Below are positions 10,307 to 24,300 of a stretch of DNA of 64,000 bases, piece by piece; position 1 is the stretch's first letter; each line of letters starts with the position of its first letter. The notes below the pieces were generated by a model, which was not told the DNA's origin, did not search any database, and was given only the letters and a program-made list of their open reading frames with translations. A program made the position numbers and the translations under genes. Origin of the DNA: Lophius americanus (lineage: Eukaryota > Chordata > Actinopteri > Lophiiformes > Lophiidae); NCBI GenBank assembly GCA_037951165.1, contig JBBDHG010000009.1:8335001-8399000 (forward strand), written 5' to 3'.

Positions 10307-13300
10307 ATGGCCGAGGCCGTGGACTCCATGCATTTTGCAGGAAACAGCAAAACAAATTCCCCGAAACCCTTGATAGCTAAACGGCCGCCGGAGAGCCGTC
10401 CGCAGTCTTCCAATGACATTTACCCGCCGCAGCCTAAGAAGGTGCGGGTGGAGGAGAAGGGCCTGAAGCACAGGAAAGTCAACGGAGACGTGTGCGCAGG
10501 GGAAAAACACAACGGGAAGCAGAGTTGTGGGAGCCCAGCGAAATGGAGTTTCGGCCCGGCCAAGGCGAGCCACTCCGCCGCCACTGCCGTGCCAACAACT
10601 CCCGCTCGAAAAATCTTCAAAATCAGCAACTTCCTCGCGTCACCACACAAAGTGAAAAAGGTGAAGGAGAAACGACACAAGGAGAAAACCATTGAAGCGC
10701 AGCAGAGCTCAGTCGCTGGTGCGGAGAGAGTGAGCCCAGCTAGCTGCCATACAAAGACCGAGAACGGCGATGTGAAAACGCTTCAGAGAGGTAGGACAAC
10801 ACAACCAAGCTATCCACCACTGCACTCTGGGGCACCACTTCAGTGACACATGTAAAGTGTCTGTGCAATAGTGTAGTGTTACGATTTACTCAATTATTAC
10901 ATAATTTCACTTACCATAGGCCCCAGTATTTATTAGGCCCAGGAGGTGATTTATACACGTGGAAATGTTTGTTCGTCACTCGGTTTGGTCGTGTAGCAGA
11001 ATTTCATCTTCATCTGTCAACTGTACTGCTCTTCTCAGGTCACCGTGTGAAGGAGAAGGACCGGGATAAGAAGAAGGAAAAGAACAAGGAGTGGAAAAAA
11101 CACAATCCGCCACCTGTACATGATATAACAAGAGAAAATGGGGAAGTTATTTCTCCACACAAAGGTAGGACTGGAATCATATCTTGACTAGTGTGGATAA
11201 AACTTTTTTTTCGTATCGTGAGGGAACTTTGCAATAATTCTTTCCTATTTTTGAGCTCTGACTCACATGATTTCATTCGAGCAACATATAATAATCATTA
11301 CATGCACAACTTATGTAATTGGATGACATTGACATTTGAATGTAATACTAATGGCATGTATTTATACGACCATGCAATTTATATGACCATGCAAATAGTA
11401 ACCCTAAAGTACTGTACACAAACTTTTTATTCTATCTCTGTTTGCGCACAGTTTGTCAAACTAAGAAATTACAAATCAGTCTTCTCCCTTGTCCTGGTGT
11501 GTTTTCCCAGAGGCCACTGTGCTAAGACCCAGCTAATCTTTATTTACCCACAGATACATGGTCACATATTTTCGGAAAATATATGTAGTTCTGCCTGCTG
11601 AGGATGACACTCGACTTTACATGACTGTTAAGCTCACATCCACCACACCATCCTCTTCTCCATATCACTCTGTTGCAGAATTAAAATCTTGGCAGTCATT
11701 TAAGTAACTAGATCTCCAGAGTTATTAAACTTATGGTTGACACCAAACCATGACTATCAACTCTCTTGATACCTTGATATCCTGCCTTAAAACGTAACCT
11801 TTTAAACTAGCCAATTCATTCTGGTTTTGACCTGTAAATCTGTTATTCTTGCCTATTTATCATTTCCGTTTTGATATATCATGTCATTTGATGAATTGTT
11901 GATTCCCTGTACAGCATGTTTGATTGTAGTGTCTTGAAAGACACCCAAATATTAAATTGTATTAGTAATAATTGTCATTATTAATCTCAGGCACATTATT
12001 TCCAGTGGTTGTTTTGTCCTGTGGTTGGAGTTCCTGCAACAGCCTGTTCTTATACAGTTTCAATTTTAGGCCTTAACTAATAAACAAGATTGTTCTTACT
12101 CTAAATGTCTCTTATCCTCTATCCAAGAATCTACAGAGAAAACCAAGCCTGATTTAGAAGAAGACCTCCTGCTGAAGAAACTCAAGAAGAAGAAAAAAAA
12201 GAAGCACAAAGATGGCGAGCGAGTGAAGGAAAGGCATAGCCGACCTAAAATGTATCATCGCTCATGTCAGACAGTTTGTTCAGGAGTGTCTCTGGCTCTG
12301 CCTGATTTCCTCAGTCGAGTCAATGGGAACAACAGCATAAACAGTAGCAGTCTACTCCATAGCACTGCCAGGCCACATCACGATCAGGATGCAACTGCTG
12401 CCTCTATCTCCACCATGGTCAGGGACAGGCTTGGCTATAGCTCCCCACTCCACTGCACCCCGGTGCCCAGCCTGCCTGGCCTTGAGTTTGGCCACCTGAT
12501 CCACATCGAGCAGCAAGCCAATGGAGGAGCGTCTGTGGCTCATGCGTACAGCGATCAGCTCTCTTGTCTGTCTCCGGCTGAAGTGCAGCGTTTCGCCCAG
12601 GAGTTTGTGACACTATCATTCAGTGAAGACGAGGCTCAAGCTGCGGCTTTTGTGATGGGGATCATTCACGGAGCAGCGTCGTACCTCCCAGACTTCCTGG
12701 ACTACTTCTCCTACAAGTTCCCAAATGCACCAGTCAAGATGGAGGTACTTGGGAAGAAGGACATAGAGACAACAACCATGGTCAACTTCCACTCTCAGGT
12801 AAGATTAATGTGTTTAATAATAGATCTCATCTCTCATGCCATGTACAGTAAGAAGGGTCTTTAGCGTAAGAGGGTGCTGATCTACCCCCTTTGTTAATGT
12901 GAAATAAGTCTGGAGGTGTGAGTGGCATAGTCTCCACTGCCACACGCTGTAGATAGTGTTTGAAGTATGTCTTTTAAGCTGCCTTGAGCCACCATTTTCA
13001 GTGTCCATTGTCTCAAGGAGCAGTAAGCCACAATGGTGTGTCAGATTCTGTCCTTTAGCTTGATAGTTTGTGGAAAGCTTTTCTGTTTGAGTGCCGTACA
13101 GAGATTTTGGTCACCTTCAGTGAAAGATTTGATTGTATTTCAGCCTCTAAAGGTACTTTTGAAGCTGAAGCCAACCGTTTTATAATAGCCTTTGACTGAC
13201 ATGTTAAGTTTGTTTTGTAGCAAAGTAAAATTGCCTCAAAACAAACTAAATTTTTCAGGAAGAATACTCCACTTCACACAAAATAAATAGAATACTTTGA

Positions 13301-16300
13301 TGATTGACAAGAAAGTAAATGTGAGCACGATTGTTTATAGCGGTGGTAATCACTAAAGGGCCCCTAAAAGTGATATTAATACATATTATTTTAATGTAAT
13401 ATAATAATGTTGCAATACTTGTGTCACGGTACTTGCAGCATTAAACATCTTGTGATAATCTTTGTATTTTGATACAATGTATTGCAATGTATTACATTTT
13501 TTTTCAACTACAAATTGTGTGCCCATAGGAAAACTTTAACAACCATTTTATCCAATCAGATAATGTTCTCAGTTCACCACTTAAGTGAAATTTAATGGTT
13601 TTAACTAGATCTTCATATAGAAAGACTGACCAACGCATCATAAAAACATTTCATGACATAAATGTTGTTGCTATTGAGTTGACACAGTGAAATGTTTGTA
13701 TCACAGTCTAACATATCTGAATCCAAACATGTGTGGACCACTGTACAGTGACAGGAAATGAAAGAACATGACGTTGATGCCCAGATAATGAGCCATCATT
13801 ATTAAAACTGCTTCAATGTGCTGCACATGACGTTCATGCAACCAAAGTTAATACAAAGATCTCCGCTCAATCTGCCCGGAACGCTTCACTTCTTTGTAAA
13901 GCTTGGGTGCGGCTGTGTCTGCGAGAAAACTTTGTGCAGATATACATACCATGGTTACAGTTTCTCGTGCAGATAACAAAAGCCATAGTTTTTTGTCTAT
14001 GGTTCAGCCCTGTGGTGAACTGTCAACTTGTCCTGGAATCAATGTCAATTGTCAGCTGGAATAGGCTCCAGCCCCCATGGCCCTGAACACGATAATGTCT
14101 GGTCATATGACTTTGCATGTAATACAGGTGATGGATGGTGGTATTTTGTGAACCCACAGTGAATTTGAAGGTAATTTGTCTCTAGCTGAAAGTGTCAGGT
14201 GTTGTTTGGCTTTTCTCAGGTGCTAATTTAGCGCCAGCTTTGTTGTCCTCTGTTATCTTCTGGTTGTGGCACATGAGTTCCCATGTTTGTTGTATTCCCA
14301 GCGTATTTCATACAACACTCTCCGACTCCTATTCATCTTAACTTAAGCAATAACTCAATGTTAACTATCAAATTCTTCAATTATGGTTTTTGGTTCTCAC
14401 TTTTTTCCATGTGAGATCTAAAGCATTGTTTCCACACACATATATATTTTAACTCTCTTAAAAAGGTAAATATATGTTACAAAGTTTCAAGAAAGTTATT
14501 TTAATTTATATTTACAAAATATAATTATACTTTTTTTTTATTATCTTAAATAAAATATTGTACATCTATATAAAGATTCAGCCTCACTTGGCTTATTCTT
14601 GGATGAGCCAGGTAACTATGTGAAGATTATGGTGGGTTTCTTTAGTGCATTCAACACCATCCACCCCCCCCTACTCAAAGACAAGCTTGATGTGATGTTG
14701 TGGATCCCCTCCTTCATGTTCTGGATTATGGGTTACCCCAACAGAACGACCACATCTTGTTAGGATGAAAAACTATGATTTGGGGCTGGTGATATGTGGT
14801 GTTCCCACATGGTGTGTCAGGTACAGACAGTAAGAGGAGTACAAGGACCCGGTGAAGGCCTTTAGAACTGTTAGTGAAAATAACTACTTCCCTCTGAATA
14901 CCTCCAAGACCAGGGAGATGGTCATTGACTTCCACAGAATGAGGCCCATCGATCAGCCAGTCAGGAGCGGAGGAGAGAACATTGCGATTGTGCACACATG
15001 TAAATACCTTAAGCTGGGCTTACACTGTATGACTTTAGAGTCGTGAGCATTTGATTTCAACTCACACTGTATGAATCAAACGTTTGCGGAAGCTCACGAT
15101 TGGTGTGCTTACACTGTACGACCCGTCCAAATCCTGCTGCCTGTTGTCGCTATTGACAATTGTAAACAAAGTTTTATTTTAAAGTTCTGAGGCAGAAAGT
15201 GTGTTTGTTAGCAACATGCTAACAAGAAAGAAACAAGCTGTCTTGATTATTTTTGGCATCATGTTTGCCGGAATTCTTTTCTTTTTTTTAAAAAAAAAGG
15301 TGCCGGCTTATCTCAAACCGTAGACAGTTTTCCTGGTCAATTTGCAGAGAGACTTGGAGGTAAGCAAGCTATGTTTGATTGTACAGAGTGTTAACTTGAT
15401 AGCAAGCACCGCTGTGACAGCTATGAACCTTTCTTATTCGTCCTTTTTGTTCTGTTACCAGTTGTAAACTGCATTTTCAACTTTGTGACTACTTATTACA
15501 TATTATTTTCTATTATTAGTTAAAAACACATTCGATGGTCCCACGGTTGTCATGGAGTTGTTAACTAGTGTGGATACATAACCACCCCATTCTGGTTTCA
15601 GAAAACTGTCATCTACCTTAAAGGTCAGGACGACCCTTATTCATTGGGACTCAGTTCTTTTGACACATGCAGTGAAATGCTGCACATGTTCTACCAATAA
15701 GTGATGACGAGTATCCGCTTTTTGCTGGGGTCTGTTGGTGAAGCAGCTTTTCAGACAAGAACACATGGAGGCTGGACAAGATGGTCAGAAAGACTGTCTC
15801 TGAGCTTTGTAGGAGGCTTGACTCAATAAGGACTGCTGTGGAGAAATGAACACCCAGTAAGATCGAAGCCATATTGGAAAACATCAACCAACCTCTCCAC
15901 AGCCTTCTGTCAAACCAGAAAAGAAGAAGCAGCCAGTGTATTTTCTATGTACCTTCAGAAATCTGATCCAATTGTGACAGCAATTGTTCAGTCAGATGAT
16001 TTAAAAAAATTCTAAAATGATATCCAGTCTATACTCCAATCACTGTTAGTTCTCTAGCTTTGTTTGTTTGTTTTTTTATATCCAAAAGTTAACCTCTCAG
16101 TGGAAGAAAAATGTTTTCCCAGTTTGAGTGATTTATCATCATTTTCTTGTAATTACGAGATCTTTTTCTCATAATTATGAGATCCGGATCTCAAAAGTTG
16201 CCAATTTCTTTTTATTGGGTGACTGCAATGCGCTTCCATATTGTCTAACCCTTTCTTCTCCTTTTTTTTAATGAGATAGTTTATCCCGAACTATAACTTT

Positions 16301-19300
16301 ATACTCAAACCCGAGTACAGTGTCAAATGCAACGTGGGAATCCGCCTGGTGTGCTAGCTGCACAATTAATGTAATTCTTCCCTTTAAAGACACATAAAAT
16401 ACTGTCATTACTTTATAAATCCTCAAAGATTAAGACATATTTTACCTTCACAGGTTGCTATTACTTTAAGGGCACATTGCATTGTGGGTTTATGACGTAG
16501 AATGGTTGATATTGCGCTGAGCCACTGTGATTGTTTGTTGTTGTTGTAGCATTGGTAGAGAAAAATCTATATTTTCGATGTACATTCCAGTCGAAGGGCA
16601 ATATGGGAAGTGATGTAAGTCTTCACAGCTTTCTCAGAGATAAGTAAAGGAGAAAACAGGGGCAAGAAGCCTGTGGACGTAAACAACTTCCAAAGGACCA
16701 GTGTCTGTTATCGGATAACATCTCTCCTGATGTATTTGAAGCATGTAGTTGACCAAATCTGCTAAAAGAGCTTAGGGGTCATGGTGGTTATAAACGAAGG
16801 CTAAAATGAGAGGCTGTCCCTTCAATATTTACACAAAGGAGATTAAACGCCATCGAGAAGCGAGTGGGAATCACTGTATGAAGCGGCAAAGGCAGGAGAC
16901 ACTGGACGCTCCCCTGCTAAAACCTGAACCCGCTCACGGATGCAGAGAGTCTGAAAGCGGACTATCGGACACGACTATGAACGTGGAGGATATCATACGA
17001 CAATGTTATGATCTATGTGCTTAGCATGAACAGCTACTGACAAAAATTGGTGCTCTTTACAACAAACATGCCCCTTCCTGGTTGCCATAGCGACACAATA
17101 CCCGCACAATTCTCTCATCGTCTTCTTGTGTTTGCTGAATTTGAGTAAAAGTCATCCAGGTTGTCCTTGTTTATGTTGCGCTACGGTTCAAATTGAAAAG
17201 GCTGGACAGATGAAATTTTTCAGCATTTGCTGTTCTGTATTTGTATTTGTACGAATTCTGCCTACATGTTGCTGCAAGTATACCATCACCCGGAGACTTC
17301 TGTATCTGTTTGTTTCATTGTTTATGTCCGTTTCTGTTTGTTCATCGTTGATGTCAGTTTGTTTATCCGTCTTGTTCATCACTGCCCCCGTGACACTTTT
17401 ACCAAAAGCCGTTGTGAATCACTTTCTGTGTTTGTGATATTTTCATCATTTCCATGAAAGTAACAGCTACTAACGTCCTCTGTACGTCTCGTCCATGGCT
17501 AACGGCTAATAACAGCCTAGTTTCCACGACTGGCATGATGATACATTTTTCCGTCACCCAACTGATGAAATTCAACAACTACAACACTCCGTTGTGCATA
17601 TCGGTTATTAAACAACTTGGGCTCCTTCGCCGGCTCCGTTACTTTCACAGAAGTTGCCGTTCTAAGTTTGCTTACTCCCGCTCCAATAACTCCATTCTGT
17701 CCTTTTGGTCTGACATGCTTACCGTCGCATCTCAGACGCGTCATCAGAATGCTGTCTCTCTTCCCACTAGTGGGTCACTTCTGGCACTGGAGTTTCCTTC
17801 ATAAAGCTACTCACTGTGCGGGTTAGAAAATGTGGAGTGGATTGCAGGCTTCTTCGGCCGACACAGAGACTCACTGTTCCATCTAGTATTAAAATTGAAC
17901 TCTTTAGTACACAATCTCTCACAAACAAATCTTGCCTCATACATGACCACATTGTGAACATGTGTTTGGATGTGATGTGCCTTACAGAAACCTGGCAACA
18001 ACCAGATTTTTTTTCTTTCCTGAATGAGAACTCCACTTGGCTACTGTTACCTCCAGAAAGTCCGCAGCACTGGTCTTGGTGGAGGTCTGTCTGTCATCTA
18101 CCGCAGTGATTTCGACTTGTCTCCACTGCCATTGCCAGAGATCTCTTCTTTTGAATGCTTGGCATTTTATTGTAAACCCCCTTTCTCCATGACCGTACTT
18201 CTAATTTACCGACCACCCAAACCAAACCCACCCTTCATCTCTGAGATGTACAGAGATGAAGATGTACAACCTTTTTTCAACATTTTGCGCTACCTCTGCA
18301 AATATTATAATACTTGGAGATATGAACAATCATGTCAACTGCCCTGTCTGTTGTTATGCATCCATATTTATCCAGCTCCTGGATTGTTTTAATCTCAGGC
18401 AACTTGTCGATGTCCCCACCCACACCATGGGCGACACTCTGGATCTTTTCATCACTGACTCTGCTCCTCTCAACAATCTTCTTGTGTAAGATCTTTCTTA
18501 AAGCCCTAGTGAAAACTAACATCTCTTCTATAATTCCTCTGATCACCACTGTAATTAACCAATCCCTCCAGGCTGGCTTTGTTCCATCTGCCCTAAAAGC
18601 CGCCATAATCAGACCACTCCTCAAATAAAACTCACTCTCGATCCAGAAGTTTTTGCAAATTACAAGCCCATTTCCAAACTCCCATTCCTCTCCAAAGTAC
18701 TAGAAAAAGTAGTTGCTGCCCACCTCTAGGACCACCACAAATACAACAACCTCTCTGAAACCTTTCAGTCTGGTTTCCGTTCCACCCACAGCACAGAAAC
18801 AGTTCTGCTTAGAGTCACAAATGAACTACAGATGGCAGCAGATGCCGGTTCATCTTCCCTCTTGATTTTCCTTGATTTGTCTGCTGCCTTTGACACTGTT
18901 TACCATGGAATACACCTACACCGCCTACATCAAACAATTGGACTCACTGCCACCGCCCTAAACTGGTTTCAATTCTACCTCATCTACGTCATCAGTCGAT
19001 ATGGACTCTCATTCCATTGCTACGCTGATAACACGCAAATTTACTTAAAAACTGACACTTGCTCCTCCGCAGCTTCTCCATCCTCCTTGTCATCATCGTC
19101 TTCAAGTGCTTGTCTGGATGAGATAAAGGTGTGGATGAAAAACAACTTTCTCCAATTGAACAGCTCCAAAACCGAAGCTATTTTAATTGCCACCCCACAT
19201 CAGACCCAGTCTTCCTCCATAACCAGTATTACCATCTCTGGTCACGACATTCCCCTCTCTTCATCAGTCACCAACCTCGGTGTAAGATTGGACCCTCAAC

Positions 19301-21350
19301 TCACTTTTGAATCCCACATCAAACACATCTGCAAGATCTCCTTTCACCATCTCAGAACTCCGTTCCCCTCTCAAACTCACTCACATCGAGTGATGTTCAA
19401 ACAGTGCTGCAAGGATCCTATTGAGAGTGCGTAAACACGAACTCATCACCCCCGTTCTTCATTCCCTTCATTGGCTTCCCATCTCCACCAGGATTGATTA
19501 TAAGATCTCTCTCCTCACTCAACAGTGCATCCATGGCAATGCAACCCCCTACCTTAAAGAACTACTCGCCCCACTGACCTCAACACAATCCCTCCGTTCT
19601 ACCCACTCATATCGCCTCCTCCTTCCCCGGACTTAGCTCAGTACAATGGGTGATCGGGCCTTCTGTTCTGCTGCCCCTCGTCTGTGGAATGCCCTCCCTG
19701 ACCATCGGAGGGCTCCACAGACGACTGACACATTTTAAAAAGGACTTAGAACTTTCCTTTTTAGCAGAACCTATAAGTTTTAATTAACATTGCTGCTTTT
19801 TGGTCATATTTTTATATAATTATTATTGTATTTTTTGTTGGTGCTTTTATCTGTTTTTACCTTGTAGCACTTTGAGATTTGATCCAAATGTAAAGTGCGT
19901 TATAAATTTATTGTATTATTATTATTATTATTATTCATAAGCCGGCCAGTGCAACCATTTGACGTCACTACCCTGAATGCATTGCAAAGTAAACAGCAGT
20001 AGCAACCTACGAGTTAAATTCATTTTTCAAATTTTGTACAAACTACGGGATAACTATGGGGACTGTAAATTTAATGTCGCATTTATACAGTTGATGCCAT
20101 CAAATATCTTTTAAAGCATACAAGTCTTGATAGTTGGGGTACACTTTAACAAGACAGAATTAACTTGACTTGTTGTCCCTTTCCTTCCAACAAGCCGGTA
20201 CGCCTTCCTACTATTTCGGATCACTGCTAGTCAGCATGAATGACATGATAACAAAGATTCCACTACAGAAACTTTATGCAGAAGCCCCCACCCAAATGTT
20301 TCTAGGGCAAGCTTTTAGGGATATGGAGGGCATACAAACAAGACAAAGACATGTGCAAACCAGTCGTAAAATTATAACAGTCGGGTGGTTAACCTCTCAG
20401 TGGAAGAAAATGTTTTCCCAGTTTGAGTGATTTGTCATCAGATGTTACTTCAGCTCATTTAGCTTCATGGTCTCTTTTGCTACCAACATACAAGCAAAGA
20501 GCTGAAAATAATTCTCATTCTGTTATGGTTCTGAATAAAACCAACCTCAATACAAACTGTCAGCATTTTGTCTTAATTTAGCAAGTTTGGGCTTAACTGT
20601 ATAGACCGTTTTATATGTCAAGCAAGCCAGTGTTGAGCCGTTGAAGCAACCACTCTCTGTGCCCTGCCAATTGTTACGGATTTATGATCTGGTTTGCTCT
20701 TAGACTAGCAGAGAGCTTGTACTACCAATAGGCTTACAGAACAAAGTAATGGATATGCAATAACACAAATGTTATTGTTTAGCTTGTCCTCATACACATT
20801 TTGAGAACACTGCAGTTTTATCATGATTCTTTGTTAATTAACGTTGCGTGTCACAGACCTTTAGTTCCATTTTCCATACATTCAATTTTTCTATTTAACC
20901 TAATAATAATGAAGTGGTTGTCAGATTAGATACTGTTTCTTACGAATGAATGAGAATGTGTGGCTGGTGTGTATATACTGTAAATTTATGATTATGTCCA
21001 TGTTTGTTTCTACTTTTATCGATATATCCTAATTTCCGTTGGATCTCCACACATATTTTAATATCAAACAAAGCAATCTGAATGAGTGCAAAATACAAGT
21101 TTGAAGTGCTAATTTTATTTAACAATGCAAAAAGATGATCCCATATTTAAATTACCGGCCTAAATCTAATACTTACAGTTTAGAGCTTGTTATGCCAATT
21201 TTTGCAGCAACTTCAGAATCAAGGAAATGCAATTTTAAATCAAGGTAAATTTCAACAGTATATGATTATATATACACGGGATACGGATCTCATTATAAGA
21301 AAAGGATCTCCTAATTACGAGAAAAAGATCTCTTAATTACGAGAGTTAAT

Positions 21351-21397
<47 letters not shown>

Positions 21398-24300
21398 TAT
21401 GTTTAATTTATTTATTTTTCACAACTCTCTTAATATGATAAAAATATTAAGCACTTCCCTGCTACATGTTATGCATTTTATACTGATCTCGGACCGCTTC
21501 GCATCATTGCGCATGAGCTGAATGACGTCACAGAAATTTAAACACACGGTTGTGAAACCAGTGAAAGTCGTTCTTCTGGAGCGACAGGGAAGTTTATATA
21601 TTAGATATGCTTGGCAGTAACGATGAGCATCAAAATCCTAGTTAGCTCACGCTGGAAAACACTAATTAAACTACATAACATGGCCAACCTCGACTGTCAT
21701 ACAGTCGGTGAAAGGACAGATACACTTCCAGATGTGTGATAAACATTACAGGGCATGTACAAACAAACATATCCTCCATATGTCGTAATTACGAGGTCCT
21801 TTTCTTGTTTCTCGACGACAGAAATAAGTTGATTTGCTCTACCTTGCCTTCCACCAGGCCATGACCCCTACCTACTATTTCTGATCAAGAACGCCTCTTT
21901 GAGATGAAAATAAAGTTTATTCAAAAAGCCTGGCCTTTTATATGTCCGGTCTTCAAATTGGCCTTTCTTGGTGACTTTGAAGGGCAAGAACCTTCAAAGT
22001 CAAAGGCCACCAGATCTAATTATATCCCAGAAAAGTCGAGATTGTTATGGAACGGTCTTCGCCACGTGTGACCCTGACGTAGAACCTATGTGTTAAAACA
22101 ATACCTCAAAAACTATGTCATTGATCATTTTCAAATTTTATACCCACATATGCGATAGTGTTTTAAAGGTCCATTGTATATTTCAGACACTAGGAGGAGC
22201 TTAAGAAAATAATTTCTGAACCGTTTGGTGCATGTAAATCACCTCAAGGAGATCTATCTTGTTAATATTTTACCATAGTAGTTTTTGGGCCACAATTTCT
22301 CAACTGTTGTTCCCTATTAGTCCAAATTTGGTGCGTATGAGTCAAGTCAAAGAGATCTATTTTGTATACCTAGTGTTTTACTCTAATAGTCCATATTCTA
22401 TTCATTAGGAGGATCTCCAGACATAATGACTTACTGTTTGTTCGATTCAGTACAAATTTGGTGCATATCAATTGACTCTGGATATTTATCTTATATATAT
22501 TCTATTTTTATTCCTGTAGGTCATATTCTACTCAGTAGAGGGAGCTTTTTTTATGAAAAACTATTTTCCCAGACAGAAGTCAAACTAATTCATGGATAGT
22601 TTTGTAATGAATACCCACATAGAACTTGGTGTAAGGAAGGTCTGGATTGATTTTGGGAAATGTCAACTTTGTAGTACCAACAATATGGGAGCTTTAGCTT
22701 CAAAAGGTTTCAACTCATAATTTCTCAACCACTGGTCGGATTAAGTCCAAATTCTGTGCTCTAATAGTTCATATCTTACTCACTAGCGGGGAATTTTTAC
22801 GAAAAATCTGTTTTTTGATTACACCTTCTTAATCGTCAATCCAAATTAGTCCATATTTGGCACATATGAATCGACTCGAAGATATCTATCTTGTGTATAT
22901 ATATATTATATTTCACGCTAAAAGTTTATATTTTACTCACTAGCTTTTTTACAAATATCACTATTTTTCAGCCATAACTTCCCAGTTGTTGGTCTGATAT
23001 AGGCCAATTTTGTCAATATGAATCAACTCAAGGATATTTACCTTGTATGTACCATATTTTACTCTGAAAGTTCATAGTTTAGTTACGAGGGGGACTTTCT
23101 TAAATAAAACTAAAAAAATTCGGACATGTCTTTACATTTAATTTGAGGTGTTCAATCCGGGGCGATTGCTTGTACCACACAGGTGAGAGTCTTATTCGTT
23201 TTCACTATGTTCCCCGCTACAGGTGAAACGGACTTATTCCAAAGGAACTTACCGTGCCGGGGCCATGAGGCAGGTCAGTCTAGTCGGGGCTGTTGATGAA
23301 GAGGTTGGAGACTACTTCCCTGAATTCATCAGGATGTTGGAGGAATCTCCTTTTCTGGAGGTTAGTGTATTTATTAAAAGGAAATTGTGTTTATTATGTT
23401 TGCTTGTTTGAACACCCCCACAGCCAGTGGACTTGTCAATGTGTAACTCAGTTTTCATTATGAGTCATTATGTAACTCTGAAGTTTCTCACCCTGTGTTG
23501 ACGCAGCGGACTCTGCCCTGGGGAACGTTTTCCAGTCTGCAGCTGCAGAGCCCAACTGAAAGTGACGATGGTCCCATCATGTGGGTCAGACCAGGGGAAC
23601 AGATGATCCCCATGGCAGACATGCCAAAATCACCCTTTAAAAGGAAAAGGTGGGTTGACTTATTGAGATTAAGTGCACAGGTTCTATTGTCTCACAAGCA
23701 ATTTTTTTGTTGTTGTTTAATGTAAAGTTTTCATCTTATTTCTCGCTGCAACATGCCATGTACAGGCAATAAGCCATTCCTTGATTGTACTGAGACTGGT
23801 GTCCATAAATCTATTTCAGGTCCACCAATGAGATAAAGAACTTACAATATCTACCGAGGGCCAGTGAGCCCAGGGAGATGCTGTTTGAGGACCGGACGAG
23901 AGCCCATGCTGACCACATTGGTCAGGGGTTCGAGAGACAAACTACTGCTGCTGTAGGTGTGCTGAAGGCTGTGCGCTGTGGAGAGGAGTGAGTACACAGT
24001 TAAAAAATTTTTTTTTTTTTTTACCCGATTACATTATAGGGTAATCTGGGACAAAGCAGGGCGCTGCAGGAAATTTTGATCTGTATTGTATGTATTGCGA
24101 TGTTTATGGCAATCTAATCAAAATTACTTCCAGAGAAAAGGCAATGTGTACTAACAATTTTAATTTTTTGCGATGCTTTATGATTGGATTTTTTTTTTTC
24201 CTAATAATTTCAGTTTATTGAAAAATAAATAACTTAAAAATACTTGATATGATTAGGACTGTGAACATAGGGACAATAATTTTCTTATGGCATTTTTTCG

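Noticed and set aside
20170..20430. 86-codon frame as a host gene exon in rsbn1l intron 3
   Set aside because: It sits inside transposon-derived DNA and part of it is repeated at 16088-16140, so it is treated as element sequence.
22140..23110. Direct repeats resembling a CRISPR array
   Set aside because: Units are long, diverged and without short exact repeats and unique spacers; the genome is eukaryotic. It is a degenerate tandem repeat.
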